From Tumebacillus permanentifrigoris (GTDB lineage: Bacteria; Bacillota; Bacilli; Tumebacillales; Tumebacillaceae), in contig NZ_QGGL01000019.1 of NCBI RefSeq assembly GCF_003148565.1, forward strand, positions 22,158 to 86,157: 64,000 nt of DNA, read 5' to 3'. The notes under the pieces were generated by a model. That model saw only the letters and a program-made list of their open reading frames with translations, searched no databases and had not been told where the DNA came from. The position numbers were made by a program, and so were the translations under genes. This document shows positions 60,153 to 64,000 of this stretch, piece by piece; within the stretch, counting starts at the first letter, position 1; each line of letters opens with the position of its first letter.

Positions 60153-60186
60153 AATAGACCTTGGAAACTTATGACCAAGGTCTATC
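60153..60186 (-). terminator. Possible terminator after cheY
   Basis: GATAGACCTTGG/CCAAGGTCTAT stem with a 10-nt loop, followed by TCTTTATC on the minus strand; the T-run is poor, so read-through into the GGDEF gene is likely. Confidence 0.5.
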
Positions 60187-60211
60187 TTTTGCGAATTCCG
60201 GCCTCGAACGT

Positions 60212-60571
60212 TTAGCCGATAACCTTTGAGATCGATTCCAAGACCCGATCTCCTTGAAAGGGTTTGACGATAAAGTCGCGGGCGCCTGCTTGAATGGCTT
60301 GTACAACCATCGATTGCTGGCCCATCGCGGAACACATGACAACTTTCGCTGCCGGATCTACTTTGCGAATCTCTTTGACAGCCTCGATCCCATCCATTTC
60401 TGGCATGGTGATGTCCATCGTGACGAGATCCGGACGTAATTCTTTGAATTTTGCCAGGGCGACGGCACCATTTTCAGCCTCGCCGATGATTTCGTGTCCA
60501 CCCTTGACCAACATGTCCTTTAACATCATCCGCATAAAAGCAGCATCATCTACGACAAGGATTTTTGCCAA
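60212..60571 (-). CDS. cheY: CheY-type response regulator
   Basis: 119-residue single receiver domain. Acid pocket VVDDAAFMR (Asp8-Asp9), phospho-acceptor Asp in LVTMDITMPEMDG near residue 53, Ser/Thr in CSAMGQQ and Lys in FIVKPF. Phosphorylated by CheA, it would act on the flagellar motor switch. Follows cheX by 22 nt, so kinase output and its phosphatase are co-expressed. Confidence 0.95.
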   Translation of the reverse strand: MAKILVVDDAAFMRMMLKDMLVKGGHEIIGEAENGAVALAKFKELRPDLVTMDITMPEMDGIEAVKEIRKVDPAAKVVMCSAMGQQSMVVQAIQAGARDFIVKPFQGDRVLESISKVIG

Positions 60572-60593
60572 TTCCCATTCCCCCCGGTATCAC

Positions 60594-61046
60594 TTAATCC
60601 TCGAATATGAGGTAGCACTGAACCTGACCTTTATCTGAAACAGTAATGGGGATTCGGAATGCCTTTTTAAAGCCACTGATGCGGGCATTTCCAGAAATCA
60701 CAGTTGGCGGTGTGATGTCGATCTGGACACCTCGTTCAGACAACTTGGTTGCCATGTTCCCTCCAAGCATGTTGCCAAATTCACCAGCAAATGAATCTAG
60801 CATCTCCCCGCTGACTTGCATGCCAAACATCGTCTCTGCTACAGATGAAACAAGCTCCTGAGTGGTATCCAGAACCAGACGTCCATGTAACTCACCGGTT
60901 ACGCCAATCAAAATGCTGTAACCGACATGTGTATCGTGGGCGGTAACCAACGCTAGCTGACCGGGTGTGATCGGCATAGGGATGACAGTAGCAGCACTTT
61001 CAAGTACTGAGTTTAGTACAGCGGTAATTTTAGCGCCATCGGTCAT
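60594..61046 (-). CDS. cheX: CheX-family chemotaxis phosphatase
   Basis: 150 residues. The conserved CheX/CheC/FliY motif ExxN appears in SFAGEFGNMLGGNMA near residue 88, the pair that dephosphorylates CheY-P. C-terminal DITPPTVISG and FRIPI blocks are typical. Ribosome site GGAGGG. Its neighbour cheY is the expected substrate. A TTGTCA at 61235-61240 with TGTAAA or TAAAAT 17-19 nt downstream is a candidate promoter. Confidence 0.93.
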   Translation of the reverse strand: MTDGAKITAVLNSVLESAATVIPMPITPGQLALVTAHDTHVGYSILIGVTGELHGRLVLDTTQELVSSVAETMFGMQVSGEMLDSFAGEFGNMLGGNMATKLSERGVQIDITPPTVISGNARISGFKKAFRIPITVSDKGQVQCYLIFED

Positions 61047-61457
61047 TGACTACCCTCCAAACTATGGTTCCCGAAAACGGTTCAAATTTTCAAACATATA
61101 TGCCCTTATCACGGATTATGACACTGCTTGTCGGCTACTGTCAACTGCTCTAGAGGTAGCTGTGCGCAGGGATGATTTGCCTGTACTCACCCATCCCACG
61201 TCAACATCTATTTTACACCATTTTGGTAGGTGTTTGACAAGCACAAAATAGATTCAATCAAGGCGAAGTCCATGCTGAAATTTGTAAATTCTTCGATTCA
61301 AAAATACCACGGGAAACTGAACAGCGATCTACAGCGCAAAACTCATGGACAATGGTAAGCCTCACTTCGTTCGTTGCAAGCAAGCAGAGTAGCCTATTCA
61401 ATTATTATAATCGAATTATATATACACGTAAATCACGAGCAATTCATGGCTGTAAAA
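61047..61457. other. Intergenic interval, regulatory sequence only
   Basis: No credible gene. Holds the probable cheX promoter (about 61211-61240, minus strand) and an AT-rich stretch near 61390-61430. Short open frames here have no ribosome sites. Confidence 0.5.
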
Positions 61458-61492
61458 CAAGCGTCAGACCGGATGGGTCTGACGCTCTTTTT
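61458..61492 (-). terminator. Terminator of the AraC-family gene
   Basis: AGCGTCAGACC/GGTCTGACGCT stem. T-run on both strands (TTTTT on plus, TTGTTTTA on minus). Confidence 0.82.
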
Positions 61493-61535
61493 ACTATAGA
61501 TGTAGGTACTGCGTTCCTACACCTAGTTTCTACAA

Positions 61536-62435
61536 CTAAGTAGTCGGGACCGACTTTTTCGCGATCGGGATGTAGATGTCCATTTGCTTATCGCTTTCCG
61601 ACCAGCAACGTTTGTCGTACCATTCAAACTCGGAGGTGCCGGCATGTTCATAGCCGGAGGTCGGGAACCACTCGGAGAAGGCCTGTCCCCAGGCTTGTTG
61701 GATGGTCTGGCCAAATTCAGCGTCAGAAGCTGGCGGCGTTGTGAAAACCGCGTAGGTGGCTTCCGGAATGGTGTAACAAACCATGCCTTCTGGAACGTTG
61801 TCAAACGAATCGGCTTCAAATCCGATCACATAGGTTAATACGCCTGTCTCCGGTTGGAAATTCGCGCAAACGCCCAACTCTACATCTGGGCGAAGTTTAT
61901 TCGGAATATGGTCCCCGAGCTTTTCGTTCATGTATCGCTGCCAAAAAGCCGGGATCTCCACATGGTTTTGACCTTCGTTGCAGTTGGTTTCCAATGCATA
62001 GCCAATCAGTTTAAATGCGGATTTCGTCACAATCGTCGGTGTCATCGTAAGTCCTCCTTCGTGTAAACGGGAGATGCGAGATAGCGTCACGATCGGTTGC
62101 AAAGCAAGCGAAATTCTGCTTTTTCGATACTCCACAGGGGTGAGCTGAAACTGCCGCTTGAACGCGCGGGCAAACGTCTCATGCGCTTGAAACCCATGCT
62201 CCAACGCGATGTCGAGCACCCGTTGATTCGTCGTCAGCAAGGCGACTGCAGCTTTGGAGAGACGACGCTTGCGCAGATAATCGGCCGCCGTGTCCCCCAC
62301 CATCAAAACAAACACCCGGTGGAAATGAAACACGGAAAAGCAGGCCACTTTCGCCAACTCCTGCATCGTGATCTGTTGATCCAAGTTCTCTTCGATGTAC
62401 GCTAAGGTGGCTTGGATGCGCTCGTGATAATCCAT
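61536..62435 (-). CDS. AraC-family regulator with GyrI-like effector domain
   Basis: 299 residues: N-terminal AraC/XylS double helix-turn-helix (IQATLAYIEENLDQQITMQELAKVACFSVFHFHRVF and LDIALEHGFQAHETFARAFKRQFQLTPVEYR), then a C-terminal GyrI/Rob-like domain (PTIVTKSAFKLIGYALET, WFPTSGYEHAGTSEFEWYD) that binds small hydrophobic or cationic ligands. Domain order is that of Rob/SoxS-type multidrug or stress regulators. ATG at 62435 with GGGAGGTACCGAA. Target unknown. Confidence 0.93.
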   Translation of the reverse strand: MDYHERIQATLAYIEENLDQQITMQELAKVACFSVFHFHRVFVLMVGDTAADYLRKRRLSKAAVALLTTNQRVLDIALEHGFQAHETFARAFKRQFQLTPVEYRKSRISLALQPIVTLSRISRLHEGGLTMTPTIVTKSAFKLIGYALETNCNEGQNHVEIPAFWQRYMNEKLGDHIPNKLRPDVELGVCANFQPETGVLTYVIGFEADSFDNVPEGMVCYTIPEATYAVFTTPPASDAEFGQTIQQAWGQAFSEWFPTSGYEHAGTSEFEWYDKRCWSESDKQMDIYIPIAKKSVPTT

Positions 62436-62505
62436 TTCGGTACCTCCCGCCCTTTCTATTTCTATCCTAGCAGGAAATCCAAGGGATTCCTTGACTTTTT
62501 TTGCC

Positions 62506-62544
62506 TAAAAAAGCGCCGGATTGATTTCTCAATCTGACGCTTTT
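62506..62544 (-). terminator. Hairpin terminator upstream of the AraC-family gene
   Basis: AGCGTCAGATTGAG/CAATCCGGCGCT stem, T6 on the minus strand. It resembles the hairpins at 57451 and 61458. It would stop minus-strand transcription from the eroded region. Confidence 0.75.
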
Positions 62545-62740
62545 AATCACTATTACTCATATGAAAACCTCGATATAAAATTTTTATTCACTCTACTTTT
62601 TCTTCGCGAAAATAACATATCATCAACTTAGTATTTTTGTCAATTCACTAGATTAGGTATTACTGGGGAGGAAACGCTTCGTGCAACTTCAAGAAACGTA
62701 GACCCATTTAGTTCGTATAGACGCTATGTTTTGTGACATG
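62545..62740. other. Non-coding interval with orphan ribosome site
   Basis: AT-rich. At 62666 onward a good ribosome site GGGGAGG precedes a GTG and only five more codons (QLQET) before a TAG, which looks like the start of a decayed gene or a minimal leader peptide. No other gene seen. Confidence 0.35.
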
Positions 62741-62774
62741 AATAGCACGATCTAATCAGATCGTGCTATTTTCA
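62741..62774. terminator. Bidirectional hairpin terminator
   Basis: Perfect 13-bp AATAGCACGATCT/AGATCGTGCTATT with a 4-nt loop and TTTT. No intact gene precedes it on the plus strand. Confidence 0.75.
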
Positions 62775-62833
62775 TGGATTAGGGTCTGAACGTCGGAAAT
62801 ACTCAAAGTGATAGATCAGGAGGTGTACTCACT

Positions 62834-63148
62834 TTGAAAAAGACAACCCGTCTGTTGATCCTAAACTCGATGATTTGCCTCGGCCTCTGGGGGAGCAGTA
62901 CATACACATCGACCGCATGGTCGACCGTCGCGTCGCCTGCAACTGAACCGGTGGTCCAACCCGTTCACTTGACCTACACCCCAGCCGAAGTCAGCCGTCA
63001 AATTCAAAAGGTCGACGTTCCCGCATCCGATTTGCCGCTAACCCCAGGCAAAGCTCTCCGTCACCTTGCCCCGTGCTGGGAAACTGCTAAAAACACAATC
63101 AACACCGATGCTTGCAACCGACCACCCGTTGATCGAACGGCAATACCT
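62834..63148 (+). CDS. Putative small secreted protein, 3' end uncertain
   Basis: TTG at 62834 behind a very strong AGGAGGTGT. Residues 1-30 are a signal peptide (KKTTRLLILNSMICLGLWG...). Then follow about 60 residues rich in Pro, Val and Thr (VVQPVHLTYTPAEVSRQIQKVDVPASDLPLTPGKAL). The open frame continues through a strong terminator at 63149 to 63499, which cannot be the native end. Composition changes near residue 80, suggesting a frameshift or fusion by deletion. I list it only up to the terminator. Family unknown. Confidence 0.45.
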
Positions 63149-63184
63149 AGGAAAAAAGGCATCCTTCGGGATGTCTTTTTTCCT
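63149..63184. terminator. Bidirectional hairpin terminator
   Basis: AGGAAAAAAGGCATCC/GGATGTCTTTTTTCCT with a TTCG tetraloop. Stops both the plus-strand gene and the minus-strand DPBB fragment. Confidence 0.88.
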
Positions 63185-63196
63185 GCTTCGACCCGT

Positions 63197-63489
63197 TCAG
63201 TTGCTCAGCAACTCAACTTTTACCGTATCGTACCCCAACGGTTTTCCAATCGCCACCCATGCCCCGTACGTGAGTTCCACCCCTCTGTTTTTCGGCGCAC
63301 GGTCGGTAACCCGCACGACAACGGACAGTCCCGTTTTCAGATTTGTCACGCGAATGAAGTGATTTTTATACTTATCATACCAACCATTCGACGGAGTAAT
63401 CGCACATGTGATATCGTGCCCGTGCAAGATCTCGAATTCGTCTGGGTCCTTACAATAACAAGTGAACGGGTTGATGATATTTTCCGGTC
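63197..63489 (-). pseudogene. RlpA/DPBB-like domain protein, apparently truncated
   Basis: The minus-strand open frame (about 97 codons) encodes a double-psi beta-barrel of the RlpA/expansin type: IRVTNLKTGLSVVVRVTDRAP then GVELTYGAWVAIG and VKVELL, preceded by NPFTCYC and a conserved-looking GHDITCAITPSNGWY. There is no ATG in frame; the nearest is a TTG with no ribosome site, and a stop lies at 63490-63492. An out-of-frame ATG at 63508 (MQTVRVGTG) suggests one frameshift. Likely a decayed cell-wall-associated protein gene. Confidence 0.5.
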
Positions 63490-63499
63490 CCTACCCTAA

Positions 63500-64000
63500 C
63501 GGTTTGCATTTGGGAGAATGTGTGCCACTGCCCTTCCCTTAACAGGGATGAGCGTACACAGCGCAAAATGTTTTCTCAGAGATAACAGCCTCAATATGGC
63601 CGGACTGATTGTGCGGGAGGTTTAGTTGGTAGCAACGCGACGGGTGCCTTCTCAGCCCAGACGCATCAGGGAACGGCAACGAGATCGCCCGTCGGATGCG
63701 GTTCGTGATCACCGTACTCAACACCCAAGGTGCAGGCGAGTCTGAACTGGTGAGTTCCAAGATCGCCGTCTGCTTTTTGAGATCTGTTTCTTCGACCCAC
63801 TCCACTTCTGGATAGAGGTCGCGGTCGAGGGGTTTTCGCTTGCTCAACTTGTGAAAATACGTGTTTCCTGCGTTGCGCCGCACCAGCGGGAAGATGATCG
63901 CATAGTGTTACCGACGATGCTAAATGACCAAAAGCTGACGCTATTGCCTGTCCAAAGGTTGACGGATATAATGACCATCGTACATATCCTAGAAAAGGAA
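63500..64000. other. Degenerate region at the window end
   Basis: No supported gene. A minus-strand frame from about 63910 down to 63539 has protein-like beginnings (NTYFHKLSKRKPLDRDLYPEVEWVEE) but no ribosome site, and its lower half looks random. Probably remnants of a former gene. The last 40 bases may belong to the leader of a plus-strand gene outside the window. Confidence 0.35.

Noticed and set aside
62834..63499. 221-residue product reading through to 63499
   Set aside because: The frame crosses a strong hairpin terminator at 63149 and then covers the antisense of the DPBB fragment, so its 3' half is not coding.

Overview
The window reads as a chromosomal segment of an endospore-forming, GC-rich member of the Firmicutes, most likely Bacillales close to Alicyclobacillaceae (Tumebacillus-like). 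This is an inference from several things. Gene order is Bacillus-like (miaB-ricA-mutS; hepS-menG-hepT-ndk; cheR; aroC-aroB-aroH-trp-tyrA-aroA). There is a TRAP (mtrB) gene, Gram-positive LexA boxes, YlbJ and YtpB homologues, strong AGGAGG ribosome sites, and the futalosine route to menaquinone. No tRNA, rRNA, CRISPR array, prophage or intact insertion sequence was seen.

Layout. 1-7 kb: mutS (cut by the window edge), ricA-like, miaB and an SOS-controlled Y-family polymerase, with several tiny genes. 7-17 kb: the aromatic supraoperon on the minus strand, aroC-aroB-aroH-[TRAP leader]-trpD-trpC-trpFB-trpA-tyrA-aroA. 17-20 kb: three overlapping M42 peptidase genes. 20-24 kb: a lone UMP-kinase-like gene, a DUF1450 protein, a pseudouridine synthase, a GNAT and small proteins. 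24-29 kb: one very large pseudokinase-ATPase-TPR-GAF-GGDEF protein. 29-32 kb: cytochrome c, cheR, a patatin lipase and ndk. 32-39 kb: an isoprenoid/menaquinone operon hepS-menG-ubiX-mqnE-mqnA-mqnC-hepT. 39-41 kb: a glycine riboswitch driving an ACT protein and UPF0210. 41.5-42.6 kb: mtrB (TRAP) and a PilZ protein. 42.6-46.8 kb: an SDR, a YtpB-like terpene synthase, small proteins and a secreted metalloprotease. 46.9-52.5 kb: a complete fructose PTS operon with its own HPr and Enzyme I. 52.6-58.8 kb: a purine permease, secreted enzymes and ylbJ. 58.9-62.4 kb: GGDEF, CheY, CheX and an AraC-type regulator. 62.4-64 kb: an eroded region with gene fragments.

The most interesting system is tryptophan control. 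The leader between aroH and trpD carries its own promoter, a first array of NAG triplets (seven GAG at exact 5-nt period plus four outlying ones), an intrinsic terminator, and then a second array of eleven (one UAG plus ten GAG, almost all at 5-nt period) that covers the trpD ribosome-binding site. The gene for the cognate 11-mer RNA-binding protein TRAP (mtrB) lies at 41.6 kb in the same window. The leader therefore appears to combine transcription attenuation and direct translational blocking in tandem. It stands in front of trpD because trpE is absent from the operon, and trpF and trpB downstream are joined in one frame with no linker.

Other points of note: the first M42 paralogue has lost catalytic and metal-ligand residues; the futalosine-pathway genes sit inside the hepS-hepT operon; a glycine riboswitch precedes an ACT/UPF0210 pair; and helically phased TCA repeats overlie the fru promoter.
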